NCBI RefSeq assembly: GCF_025766255.1
Contig: NW_026516682.1
Span: forward strand, 186,001 to 250,000
Length of the DNA: 64,000 nt
Direction of reading: 5' to 3'
DNA from: Zychaea mexicana
Taxonomy: Eukaryota; Mucoromycota; Mucoromycetes; Mucorales; Lichtheimiaceae
Part shown: positions 24,948 through 36,912 of the stretch, in pieces
Layout: every line of letters starts with the position of its first letter
Numbering within the stretch: the first letter of the stretch is position 1
Position numbers and translations under genes: made by a program
Notes under the pieces: generated by a model
The model's input: the letters and a program-made list of their open reading frames with translations, nothing else
The model's database searches: none
Told to the model about the DNA's origin: nothing

Positions 24948-26303
24948 TCTGTTTACTCGGGTCCTGTGCTAAATTATGGTGGAAAATGAGCAAGGGGGTT
25001 TTATATATTTTCTTTGCGGGCATTTCGTCCGTACTTTACCTCAAACGCGTGTCGGGAAAATTAATCTGCCACCGCGCTACTGCTGTCCGCGTTTCTCGTC
25101 CGTCTGTCATCCGCTACGTCAACTTTTTGTGACCATTTCCATCAAGAGATTGGTACAATTTGAATTAAGCGTGCGTTGTCAGTAATGATGCAAGATAACA
25201 AATTCTCTTTCAAAAGTAGCCAGTACGAATAAAAATATATGATCAAAAGAGGTTCTTTATTTCCGCTCTTGTCAAGGATGCAGAAATTAAAGGATCGGCG
25301 CTATGTAACACAACCGCGCTGTTGAATGCTCGTAACGTCCCTTGTCGTCGCCTGTATATACGGGTCCCCGTTATTTTCATAACGGTATTTTCCGTTTTTT
25401 TTTTTTTTTTTGGTGAAATTAAGCGGGTGTAAAAGTTAGCGGAACTAATATAATACCCCCATACGACTGCTATAATATGTGTTTTTTGTAAGATACACAT
25501 GATCGTCTCATATATTGTGCACATATCTATATCTCTGTATGTCTCACTATCCAACCTGTTCCAAAACTAGCGACTCTAGAGTTTTATAACACATTTGTTG
25601 TATCCAACATGGTCACTAACACATACTACTCTTTGTCCCGTCATAAACGATTGCTGTTATTTCCCTTACAGCCCCACACGTGCGGACATTTCTTTATCCA
25701 GACACATCTTGGTGTTACATAGCTTACCGATTTCAGGAAGTTGTCACTATAAAGATCACATAGTTTACAAACATGTCTTTTTATATCTTGCAGCCTTCTC
25801 CTGCCTTTTTTCTTTCTTTGAACATACCTTAGATAATTTCTCCATTTAGATGCGTCTCTTCTACATGCAACTTATTTGAGGATATTATATCGAATCAACA
25901 CCAAATATCTGAAATGACCCCTTTATGCGTTGAACCATTGCATGCTTGATAGTGAAAAAAAGGGAATGTAGATTGTTTTTACTTTTTACCAGGGTGAAAG
26001 TTAACGAATATGAGATTAACAGGGATCCGCTGTATTTCCCAGTCGATCCTTTAAATGTATTCACAAAACTGCTGTAATTATTGGGTTCTCTTGAAGTCTT
26101 TTTGTGCAGTACATAGATTTGTTCAATATCATACAATGTTGTAAAAATACATATAGAGTAATTTCTTCATCAAATGCAGCAGCTGCTGTACTTTGTCTTT
26201 TATATATGGAAGGGATTGACGAACTAAAATAGTATACATAGAAAGAATACAATTGCAAAAGAGTGGATATGGTTCTACAAGTAGTAAGAGGATGTGTAGG
26301 AAT
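24948..26303. promoter_or_regulatory. P450 A promoter and P450 intergenic region
   Basis: Minus-strand TATATAAAA at about 24999-25008, roughly 55 bp before the P450 A start. The rest (25,100-26,300) is AT-rich without a gene, with a T18-like run near 25396. Confidence 0.5.
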
Positions 26304-28702
26304 CTAGGCACGCTGTCGCTTTTCAATGGTAGCAGTACCGAAAGGCATGGCTGTGGCAGTAGTGGTTGGGAAGATAACATCACTGGATGGGCGAACCTTG
26401 TAATCGCGTAGTAGGAGCGAGATAATGGTTTTGATTTCTTGGATTGCAAACCAACGGCCACTGTATCATTAGGTTATTTATAGAAATAAGATCAGTAAAG
26501 TATCTCAACATTTTCACAGCTAATATGTACTTATCATGATAACAGTAAACGCAACTTACGGGCAGGCATGCTTTCCTTCGCCAAAGACAAGGTAGTCATC
26601 ACCAACCTTAGTCGATGGGCGACCGGTGTTAATGTAGCGGTAAGGTTTGAATTCTGAACGGTCATCGTTCTCAACCTTGTATTCATCCCAACCATCGTAT
26701 TGCTGGTTGTACCACGTATTAATCAAGACATCTTCACCTAGTAAATTGAACATTCAATCAGCTTTTTTGTAACTTATGCTTCTTAACGGAAGAAGAGAGA
26801 AGAAGGTGAGATCTCTACCTGGCCTAATGACTGTGCCGTTGCTCAAGACAACCTTTTTATTGCCAACATTGGAATGAGGCAGCTCGTAGAATTCGTTGCG
26901 AAGACGCATGGACTCACGAACAATACTATCCAGCTTGGGAAGATCTTTGACAATTTCGAATGTAAATACATCCTTGGCCGCACCTTCGGGATCGATACCA
27001 TTACGTTGCAAAACTTCCTTCTGCTCCTCCAAAAGTTCATCCATTAGCTCAGGATTTTGCAGAATACGATACAAAACGATGGTACCGTTTTCGGATGTGG
27101 TATGGATGGAAGCAAAAATCAAAGCGATCGTGTAGTTGACAATCGTTGTAATGAGGTCTGATCCACGAGGGATGTTGACGTTCTCAATAAGGTCTTGAAG
27201 AACATCCACCTTATAAAAACAGTGCCTGTTATTAACCTCCTTTTAAATAGGATCTGCCAAACATTTCCAACACTTTTGACAATTCACTTACGGGTCTATC
27301 CCAGCCATTTGGATTCTGTTCAGCGGCCTCCAAACGACGTTCAACTTCAGCGCCGATAGTTTTGGTCATCTTGCTACGAATAGCACGGACCTTAGAAGAG
27401 AATCTACCGATAGCCCTGACAAAAGAACAACACTGTATAAGTAACATTGTATTCCTATAACCGATCCTTATCTCTTCTTTAGATACGAACCACATTCGGA
27501 AGTGCAACAAGCTAGCGAACGGTTCAAGCCATGACTCTGTACGAATCATTGATCCAATGTCTGTGGTGATATTCTGAAACACACTGACGAGTTCGTCGTC
27601 TTTTGCGAGTTTGGTTCCAACAAAAACGGAAGCACTTGCACGGGCCACCATGCGTTGTACCAGGGGATACATGTGAGGCAGTTCCTTTGGTTCTAATGGA
27701 TAAAACAGCAATGAGCCATTACAGCCAAGAATGATTGTCAAAATTCACTATATTTATCTGACGACAATGTTTTACTGCTTACCGTTGAGATCGCCCATTA
27801 TCTCTTTAAGACCAATGTTCAACTAGGTTTTACATTAAAAAGATGGTTAGCATCACTCTATATCAAGCCAAACATCGTTAACAGAGGTAGTAATGGTTCT
27901 TACATTTTCGACAGCGCGGGCAGTAAAGTATTTCAATTGGGGCGTCAAATACTTGACAACAACCTTGCGGCCTTCTTCTTGAGGGATTTCACCTTCAGGA
28001 ATACCAGCCATCAACGGCATGTTGAATCTCTGAAAACACGATCATCAAATTCATTAAAACCCGCAGTGCATGAACAGATATATCGTTGTTCTGCGTTATT
28101 AAAGATTTTATCCTTACTCTGTTGATGCCTGTGAAGAAATCAAAATTATTGTTCAAAAACACCTCACGGACATATCTGCCCGAAACAACCGTGTACAACT
28201 AAACAAAGCCATTTGTAAATCAGATATGCAACTCTTGAGCGAGGGCAAGCAAAGCGCAGCACGTTTTACCGTGTCACATTTAAAGTTACTCACTCTGCCA
28301 AAAAGGTGGACTCGGTAGACGGGGCCGAGCTTCTCTGTCCACGTCTGAATAAATTCCCGTGGGTTCTTTCGAAACTCAGCTGACGATCCATTTAATGGAT
28401 TGGTGTACGGGACAACAGGGCAACCGTCGTTCGGACCCTAACCAGGAAACAGGTGCATGAATAGCTGTGAGCAGATACAGATCAAGGAGCTTGGTATTGC
28501 AGCGTGCAGCTGGCTAGAGTAGCGAAAACTGCTGGATGATGCAAGATTGTTTATTAACCTGGTTCCAAAGCTTATACAGCGAATAGCTCGTAACGACAGC
28601 TGCAGCAGTGATAACACCGATCGTCTGTTGTTGGCGGGTTGATAAATTGATGTCCTTGACTGAATCAACAAGTTGACTAAAACTGCTGGGAATAACAATC
28701 AT
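26304..28702 (-). CDS. cytochrome P450 monooxygenase B
   Basis: Tandem paralogue of P450 A, also 528 residues in ten exons: 28559-28702, 28294-28437, 28118-28198, 27904-28029, 27783-27822, 27491-27692, 27292-27415, 26819-27209, 26560-26737 and 26304-26460. It has an N-terminal anchor (IGVITAAAVVTSYSLYKLW), I-helix FASIHTTSENG, ExxR as ESMR and haem loop FGEGKHACPG (Cys near 476). The usual Arg two residues before the Cys is His here, which the P450 pattern allows. It ends EKRQRA, six residues or so longer than copy A. Two donors are non-consensus (GTTAAT after exon 1, GTTCGT after exon 6), yet the joined frame is complete. A likely role is oxidation of a hydrophobic or secondary metabolite at the ER. 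Confidence 0.92.
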
Positions 28703-30468
28703 TTCTGTGTGTATAATGAAAAGAAGGTAATGTGGGGTAACGAAGTTTTACAAAGAGGTTCCCTTGATCCTTATATACTGGTTCGGCGCAAGTTCCGCAC
28801 GCTTGTAGCTCAGAAAATGGAAAGAAATTGCATCAAACCAATAAGGCTAGCTCATATTGGGCTAATATAAGATGCTCGGAATAAATGTGTTTTTGACACC
28901 GCGCATGTTACATACGTCTGAGGTACGATGTCCAGCAGCCTTTGTTCCATACTTCGTGTGTATATGTAAGCCACGCCTTGTTACACAGATCACGTTACTT
29001 CCTGGGACTGATCTATCATTGTGCCCATCTCGTTTGTTTTCTATGCGTTATCTCTCTTGGTATTTCGACTCAATATCATAATTTATGTCACAGATATATA
29101 TTTTCCACGTAGTGTGCACATCAAAGATGCTATTGTTGTAATGTAGTCAACAACTTTTCCATCGTTTTCTGCACAGAATCTTTCTCACGTATTTGAACAA
29201 TAGAAACGACTGGCAGAGCCGGCGGACCTATTTTGCGATTTTTTTAAGTTTGGCGTCCAACATCTTAGTAGCACGCAGGGATTTCATCGAAACAGATAAC
29301 ATAGAAAAGCTACACAGCAGCCGGATCGCAAAGAGTTAAATTACACTTGGCACACACATGTATTGTCTTCTTACCATGTATTCTTTTATACCACAGAGCA
29401 CGGTTTGGCACTGTGCTGATCTACACAAAAAAAAAAGATTTTTTTTGTTTCCACATGGAATGTTACATAAAAAAATAAAATTTTCGCAAAAAGTCGGCCC
29501 GTGCGGCTGATTCAGACTTGGCGAATGAGACCAAACCTGGAAGTCAATGCGCATGAAACATACATGACACAAGCTAAGCCCACTAATACACAACGCAAAC
29601 TTGCAATCCTTAATTGATAATGGCTCCCTCAACTGTGGTAAACTTTGTAAAGAGCCTATTAACTAATGAATCAACATCTTCTGCTTGTTTCTAACTTAGG
29701 AAGGAACACCCTTTTTCGCATACATACGTAGATATGCTCAGTGGCTTCAAGAGGCGGCGAGGTAAACTTACCTCTTGTGTAACAGGTTTGGATTGGCCTT
29801 CAGGTTCGCACATTCGAGAACTCCATGGCGTCCCGTTATCATATCATCGTCGTGTTCGTATGTAGTCGCTAACAACGGAGCGGAAAGAATGAGGTGACGA
29901 CGTTACATATACTCGGTATGTGAGTTGCTAAAGTTGTGATTGAAACTTCTCATAGTAAAAAGAGTAAAAAGTAATATTATGTTTAAAGGAATTGATTTTG
30001 CGACAGTAGTGATATAGTGTATAGTATGAACGCGACTAAGTAAAAAACTATATTAAGATTTTTTATTAAGAGCTTAATAGTATGATGGCTATGATATAAG
30101 ACTTCTCTTTCCATAACACATCTATTTATCAAAAAAAAATTAAGAGTTACGAGTTAGCTTTTGTAACTCACAAAAAAGGAAACCCCTCCCTTTCCATGTA
30201 AATCCACAGACAGAAAAAGAGAAAGAGAGAAAGTAAACACTTACGCGGAGCATTCCACTAATTCACGGGGACCACAGGCTCACTTTTTACCCGTGGCCTG
30301 GGTACAGTCTGAAAGACAGGACGTACGCCCGAAGGCTGCCTGGTGTGGAGAGTATGCCGTTCGCATGAAACGATGCAACATCCGAAGATGGATACGGAAC
30401 AGCGGCTACTAGGCGATACGGGTTGTGCAAGGGAGGTAGGGAGGGGAGGGGGAGGAGGATAAACTATA
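28703..30468. other. P450 B promoter and gene-poor region
   Basis: Minus-strand TATATAAG at 28770-28778, about 70 bp before the P450 B start. The remainder is AT-rich with no supportable gene; a G/A-rich block begins near 30430. Confidence 0.4.
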
Positions 30469-32171
30469 CTAAGAACGCGAATAGACGCTTTTAACGACTT
30501 CCTGGGTCAGAGCAAGGGGAGGAGGGGAAGGGGGATAAAATATACAAAGAAGCAATAAAGATATAATATATGTAGCAAAGAAGAAGATGAGGCTTTTAAC
30601 GACTTCCTCAGGTCCAAGTCAAAGCAAAAAGCACACGCCACCGTCCAGATGGATGGATAGATCCTGACCACAGCCGATGGACTACTTGACAGGTCGGCTT
30701 CTAGGAGCGGGATGGCAGTAGAGCATCAATCTTGACCAGCGTGGATGTATCTGTGCACTATCGCCATTCCAAGAAACAAAAGAGACGAACAGTTAATGGA
30801 AAACTGTTAAACTACACACACATCCTATCGTGCTATACTTACCCATACTTCTACGATGAGACACGGGAGAGCCGAACACACGGCCAGAGCAGAGCAGAGA
30901 ATCGCAGCCAAGATAGAAACACTTCTTCTAGCTGGAAAAAAAGGTCATTAGAGGGTTGCACACACTGTGCTATCTTTATTTTTGACACAGCATGGCGATC
31001 CTCCTCCATCCCAAGCTGGATCTAGCTATACTTACATTTGTTTTGTCGTTTTACAGCAAAGTTATAGACAGAGAGAGATGGGGTCTAAGCCAATCCAAGT
31101 CCAAACAGATCACCGCAGAGCCATCCTCTAATAGAAAAAAAGAAAACATCTATGAGCATTTGCATACACTTTTTGACATGTCACGGCAGACATCTTCCTG
31201 GTTCTTCAAACACGCAAAGACAAACACAAGCACAGCTATACTTACTATCATGACATTCTTGGCTCGGAGGAAGAGAGCCTTAAGTGAGAGAAAGGAAAAG
31301 CAAGAAGGACACGACCAATTCTGAAAAAAGAATAAGAGAAGAAAGGGGAGGAGAGAAAGAAAAAATTTTGAGAGACTGCCATACTGCACACGTCATGGTC
31401 AGGAACCCTTTCCCGTCACGCTGCTGCGCACACTACACACACTTGGCACGTCATCCCAAGCACCCAGGCCATCCTACTCACCTACCAATGTTCACGTCCC
31501 TTTTTGCTTATCCTTACTATCTGTTACCTGTCCGCCGGACACAATTAACCCAGCCAGCATAAAGCGGAAACTGAAGTAGAAAGAAAAGAAGAAAGATCAT
31601 GAGCAGGCTGTTCTTAATATGCAACTATTCCTGACACCTCCAACAGACACTCGACTTCTCTCCAGCTCGTGCTCACATTTCATTCCCTACCGTACTTACA
31701 GTTGTTGCTTATGTTTAAGGGTGGGGTGCAAACAACAAACCGAACCAACCATTTCAAAAAGTCAGAATTCTACAGTAGTAGCAGAGAAGAAGGAGGATAA
31801 TGTTAGCGGCTGCATGCTGTACACACACTTCTTTAGACACGTCGAAGTTCATATCTTCTATCGTATATCACATCCACATGCAAAACCTCAAAGTACACTT
31901 CACACTTTCCATATTGTACTGTACTTACTCTTGCATTTGTGCTTTGAGTGAAGAAGGACCAGGTTAAGACGAAAGAAAGTCTGTGTCAAAAAAGAAAGAA
32001 AGTGAGATAAACGGATCTTAAGAAATCGCTGTATACTCACAACCGGTTGCATACACTCTTCTCACTCACCACCATAAACATACACTCTCCGATCCTCTGA
32101 TCCGTTCCAATGACACTCACATTGAATAGCTTTGGTTTAGAAAAGTTGACGAAGAGGAAGAAGAGCGGCAT
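30469..32171 (-). CDS. unresolved locus of many small exons (putative gene)
   Basis: The minus strand has a series of strong donors about 110-240 bp apart, each followed by a pyrimidine-rich tract and acceptor. Donors (plus-strand CTTAC/CTCAC) lie near 32117, 32036, 31923, 31693, 31478, 31237, 31025 and 30835; three share the extended sequence GTAAGTATAGC. Segments between are open and short, for example ALFLRAKNVMI, NSDFLKWLVRFVVCTPPLNI and TPSLSVYNFAVKRQNK. A TATATAA element about 40 bp before an ATG at 32171 (start MPLFFLFVNFSKPKLFN, hydrophobic) could begin it. A terminal exon GAAGTCGTTAAAAGC... ends EVVKSVYSRS and stop at 30469-30471, and is duplicated near 30592. I could not join all exons in one frame, so this may be a spliced non-coding RNA or a decayed gene. 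Confidence 0.3.
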
Positions 32172-32489
32172 GATTGCTGCGGCTGCGCAGTTATATAGTA
32201 GTAACGAACACACATGCTACGCGGCATTTGAGCCAGTTCAATCTATCCAATCATATTACTCTCTCACGTTTATGATGCGCCAAGGTGTGTGGCTCCTCCA
32301 GATCAGAAAATTATTCTACATGAATGTATGACTATGTGAGTAGACGGGTATCGCATTGAGGAAAGACTCGAGGGGATAACCGTCCTTAACACGATATGAA
32401 GTTCACCTCAAATCCTTCATCATCTGAGAAGTGCCATCGCTTTAAATACGCTGAATACAAGTATCATCGTATTTAATACTGTATGTATA

Positions 32490-33654
32490 CAGGAGTATCC
32501 AAAATCTCATGAAACATGACGATCCAGCGCTTGCCGATGTTCCGTTTGGTGGAAAGATCAGGGTCTTTGGTGGTGACTTTTGCCATATATTCAACATTGT
32601 ATCCTCTCTTCTACTTTGCATTCTTTTGCTATTGAGCGGTGGTACTTACATTTAAAGTATCTGCATCAAACCTGTTGATAGGTCCTTCCTATGATACCAA
32701 ATGCATCGCGCTCACAAATCGTACAGCAGTGTCTAAATCGTTCATCAATTTGGCCCAGTGTCACCGTCCATCGCCTTGAAACCAACATGCGCGTCCAACA
32801 AGCTGCCAACACCAATGATGCAAACGAGCTTGGCCAGTTTGCGCAATATTTTATTTCGCATTGGTGATGGTGCTGAGCTGTTGGTGCCAACCACTGATGA
32901 CAGAGTCCGGCTACCAGATCGGATGCTCATGGCACATTACAACACGTACGAGCTCATAGAAGCCATTTACGGCAGCCTCAACGTACCACACGTGGATCGT
33001 CAATACCTCATCAGTCGCTCCATCTTGAATCCAAAGAATGTCGACGTTACAGCAATCAACGATTTGATACTCGACTATTTCCCAGGCACCGTACACGAAT
33101 TTCAGAGCGCTGATACAGTGGATGATCCACAAGATCAAATGACATACCCACCAGAGCTTCTCAATGCAATGAATCCATCCGACCTCCCACCGCATTTGCT
33201 AAAACTCAAAGTCGGTTGCCCAGTCATGCTTTCGAGAAACTTGCACACCCAAAGTGGTATCTGCAATGGGACACGGCTGATCGTACGCTCTTTCCAGCGA
33301 TATGTACTTGAAGCCGAAATAGCCACTGGGCCTCATGCCGGTAACATCGTCGTAATCCCTCGCATAACACTCACACCATCGCAAACACGCTCCCCTATCC
33401 AATTTAAACGCACGCAATTCCCTGTTCGCCTGGCATTTGCAATGACCATCAATAAGGCACAGGGTCAAACTCTTAACACTGTTGGCCTCTACTTACCTGA
33501 ACCTCCTTTCACGCACGGTCTACTCTATGTAGCCATGTCGCGCGTTCACACCCCATCATCAATTAGAATCATGTTAGATCTTGAAAACTCACGTATCGCG
33601 GGTCAGCAAGGCCAAAGCACAAGAAATGTTGTTTTTCACGAAGTCCTTCTCTAA
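32490..33654 (+). pseudogene. PIF1-type helicase of a Helitron, truncated and frameshifted
   Basis: The C-terminal half of a PIF1-like DNA helicase of the kind encoded by Helitron rolling-circle transposons. Matching blocks in order are LADVPFGGKIRVFGGDF (32510-32580), LPMIPNASRSQIVQQCLNRS (about 32685-32745), VHRLETNMRV (about 32765-32795), RIGDGAELLVP, KLKVGCPVMLSRNL, FAMTINKAQGQTLN (motif V region) and YVAMSRVHTPSS (motif VI). Between the first two blocks is an intron-like or inserted segment that breaks the frame. Near 32850 the frame shifts again (FAQYF then RIGDGAE). The Rep/HUH part and Walker A are missing. The frame downstream is open to a stop at 33654. It is a relic, not a working helicase. 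Confidence 0.8.
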
Positions 33655-33884
33655 TTCTCTTTATCTTTTATTCTCTTTATCTTCTATTCTCTTCTTTATC
33701 AATATCACTACATCATCTTTGTCAACACTTCTTCTCGCATTGCATTCTAAACTGAGATAGTTAAGTATCCAACTTTGACGACTTCGTATGGTAGACTACT
33801 TCTCACTGCACAATGATCTTCCTTTTGTTTTTGAAAACAGACAATAAGCATCTAATACCGAAACACTGATGCAACCTCGCTCCA

Positions 33885-34013
33885 TAGGGGGGTTTGGGGG
33901 GCTTGCCCCCCCATTTTGGGGTCAAGGGGGGAACCCCCTTGCGACGCGTTTCCGTTGAATGACACGGAGCGAAGCGGAGGGGCTCATTCATCCGAGCGAA
34001 GCGAGGAAGCTAG
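33885..34013 (+). mobile_element. possible Helitron 3' terminus with G/C hairpins
   Basis: Downstream of the helicase relic lie two compact hairpins: GGGGGGC-TT-GCCCCCC near 33896-33912, and CAAGGGGG-GAA-CCCCCTTG near 33923-33941. The GC-rich motifs GGAGCGAAGCGGAG and GAGCGAAGCGAGG follow, then CTAG with T as the next base (34010-34014). Helitrons end in CTRR and insert before T, with a hairpin shortly upstream. The 5' end was not found. Confidence 0.4.
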
Positions 34014-34175
34014 TAACCATTAAAAATTCAAGCTGCCTTTGCTCTAAGGATCTTTAATCCGCAGATTTTTCGAGCACATAAATCACTATTGTCACAAGCT
34101 AGAGAACAAGATATCTTTCTTGCTCTTTGAGGAGCTACTGTAGTACAAATATCCAGCAGAAAAGTAGTACTGCAA

Positions 34176-36052
34176 TCATTGCATAAAGTAACTTTTCATC
34201 ATTCCATCAAAATCTTGCTTGTATTTCGCTTCTAATTCGGATATCACTTCCGGAGAGACCAATGGGATATTTCCTAAATGTTGTGTTGCTGATACATGAT
34301 GGCGATGATACAGTAGCAGCAAATGTCAGTAAAACTGATAGTAAAAAACGGTGTTTCGGGATTTGGCATAATGATGCCTTACTGGCTGGTGTAGATCACT
34401 CCTTTTAAGAAAAAGCTTACTTACTTTTGGCCATGATCTTTGGTGCCTCCTCAACCTCAATGACATTACCCGGTAAAGCAGTAAGCACTTGCCCTATTAT
34501 TATATAACGAGGTACACGTAATACGATACGGAACAGTATGATGGAACTCAGAACTTATAAACTGTCGACATATCCACTTTTCGCACTATATAGCATGATA
34601 CTTTATCTTGCACCTACCATTACGATTTTGATCCTCCATTAATAAAAGCACAGCCTTAACAACAGTACTTATTTCTGCAGTCGGTGCAACTCCTTCAAAA
34701 ATCTTTCGACTGAGATCAGGAAATCCCCATAAAAATTCCGTATCTAATAGCAGCGACCAACTTTCTTAGTACATCACATCAGTTGTCATAAAAGTTCATG
34801 AAAAAGAAAAAACATGCAGTAATAACAAAAGGCTTAAAAGATTTTAGATGCCTGCAAACCGGTGCTGCAGTGCTCTGTATATACACGTCACTTACCGACT
34901 GCATGAGGACACACTGTAGGTCGTTTTTTAAAATGAATCACGTAAGTACAAGATATTAAAAGCAAATGAAGCATATTTATAGCACTGTATCTTACTACAA
35001 CCACTGTGGCAAATATGATTGATCCTTACCCGAGTTGATTCGCACACTGCATATGTTTTGTAGATGCTGAAAGCTTCTCGCCCATGCAATCACTGCACCC
35101 TTTGACGCATTGTATATGCTCGTATAACTAATTCGTTTTTGTAGGATATATAATTAACAACATTGAAATGCATAATGTTATGATAGTAATAAGTGAAAGC
35201 ACGATACAAAGGATGCATCTGTAAAGCATGTGATGCTGCAGCACACATTTACCTGGCAGGTTCCAATCCTAAGGTAGATCCTGTGATGACAATTGCACCT
35301 GCGCCCCGTTTTGCTAAATGTCGAACACCAACTTTGGTACCTTTGATAATGCCCGCCGTATTTACCTTTAAAATTTTCTCGTCTTGCTCGTCTGAAAAAC
35401 AGGAAAAGGTAGTATGTAGCTACTATTGTTACACCCATATAATTAGAGGGTGAAGATGTGATTTCTCTTACCATCCAAAGGATCCAAAAGTACGTCATGG
35501 TTCACAGCTATGCCGGCATTCAAGAATACAAGCTTTGATATGTAAAGAAAATTTTGGTTCAGACATTTTAGTTATCTAGGTATGTATCATATACATTATA
35601 TAGAGCGAGTAACTGTATAACTTTTTTCGATGAATAATGCTTACATCCACGCCACCAAACGAGCTTTCAGCCAGTTGAAATAGTGCGGTCAAGTCCTTGT
35701 ATTTTGTCACATCTGTATGCTGAAAGATGGCTACTTCTTTTCCGGCCCTATATTTCGTGAACTAATGTTAGTACTGTCTCTATATAGCATGATGATTTTA
35801 AATACGAAAGGTATATAATCAAAGTATACGTAGTGATTCACAGAAGCAAAACTGTGTCGCACGTACCAAAGGACATAATAATAATTACTTTGAGTTGAGC
35901 TCCTCAATGGTTTCTTGGCCCTCGGTGTCAATGATATCACCAATTACCACTTTGGCTTCTTGCTCGACAAGTGCAGTTGCAACAGCTTTTCCGATATTAC
36001 GGCTACCTCCTGTGATTACAGCGACTTTGCTTTCAAAGAAATTATGAGTCAT
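34176..36052 (-). CDS. classical short-chain dehydrogenase/reductase
   Basis: NAD(P)-dependent oxidoreductase with a Rossmann fold, 288 residues in nine exons (35889-36052, 35645-35747, 35472-35532, 35253-35391, 35030-35118, 34896-34913, 34618-34743, 34425-34493, 34176-34273). Start MTHNFFESKVAVITGGSRNIG; the cofactor loop TGGSRNIG has Asn where the classical TGxxxGxG motif has Gly. FLNAG is the NAG motif, KVNTAG the conserved Asn, GAIVITGSTLG the catalytic Ser and YNASK the catalytic Tyr/Lys, so it looks active. The sixth exon is only 18 nt. A decayed copy lies directly upstream. The substrate is unknown; the neighbouring P450 pair suggests small-molecule metabolism, which is inference. The helicase relic ends about 0.5 kb from its 3' side. 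Confidence 0.9.
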
Positions 36053-36912
36053 CTTTTGTTGAATTGCAAAAGAAAAGGAGGAAAATGATTAATGCGCAAA
36101 GTTTCGGGAAACCGATATAATGTATGTATTAGCTGCATGTCTTGGATGCATATACAATTGCGAGCTACTGTACATGTGTAGCGGGTTTACTGTAAAAAGA
36201 AAACGGTCATGCAAGCGTTTAAGTTTCGTACTAATGAGACACTATTGAGAACTCAAAATGAACCTGTTGTATACCAAAAATATATGCGTACGCATCCTCA
36301 CTGGTCACAAAAGTTTTAAAATAAATGATAAAAGTTAAGGTATTTGTAGATGTACGTACAAGTGAACCCACCCCCCTCTCCCTCTAGACATTCAACCGAG
36401 ACGAATTCGGTTTGAGTGATTGTCATTGTGTTGTTGGCACATGCCTGTATTGCGATATATTTCTCCTGTAAAGATGAAATCATGATACGTTGTATATCTT
36501 GTATGTACACGTCGCTTGGATAGCATTGTCCTAAGCTAGTGCTTATGGCTAAATGTTACCGCAAACGTAACCAAGAGGTGAGACAGAGGCAAAAAAACCT
36601 AGGGTATCAAGTGTAACCGTTGTTTTGAAGAAAAATACGTTTTTTTGTTGCGTTATCGAGATCCTCCTTGTAATTCGTTTGAATTGCTAAAGTCACGTCA
36701 GGTGAAATCGACACGTTTTTTCCCGAGTGTGCTAGGACTGCATCGTAGCGCAAAGTAGAACTTTAAAAAACTGTTTGTTGTGCTAGCAATGCATGCACGT
36801 AAAATCCATCTGTTACATACTTCTGTCTGTTATCGATGGAACCTCTTCGACATTTATTACATCATATCATCCGGCTATTTGTGCTGGTGTACAAGTCAAT
36901 TTCTTTTCACTA
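36053..36912. other. SDR promoter and spacer
   Basis: AT-rich spacer with no gene. It contains a C/T-rich stretch near 36370-36390 and probably absorbed the missing 3' part of the neighbouring pseudogene. Confidence 0.3.
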
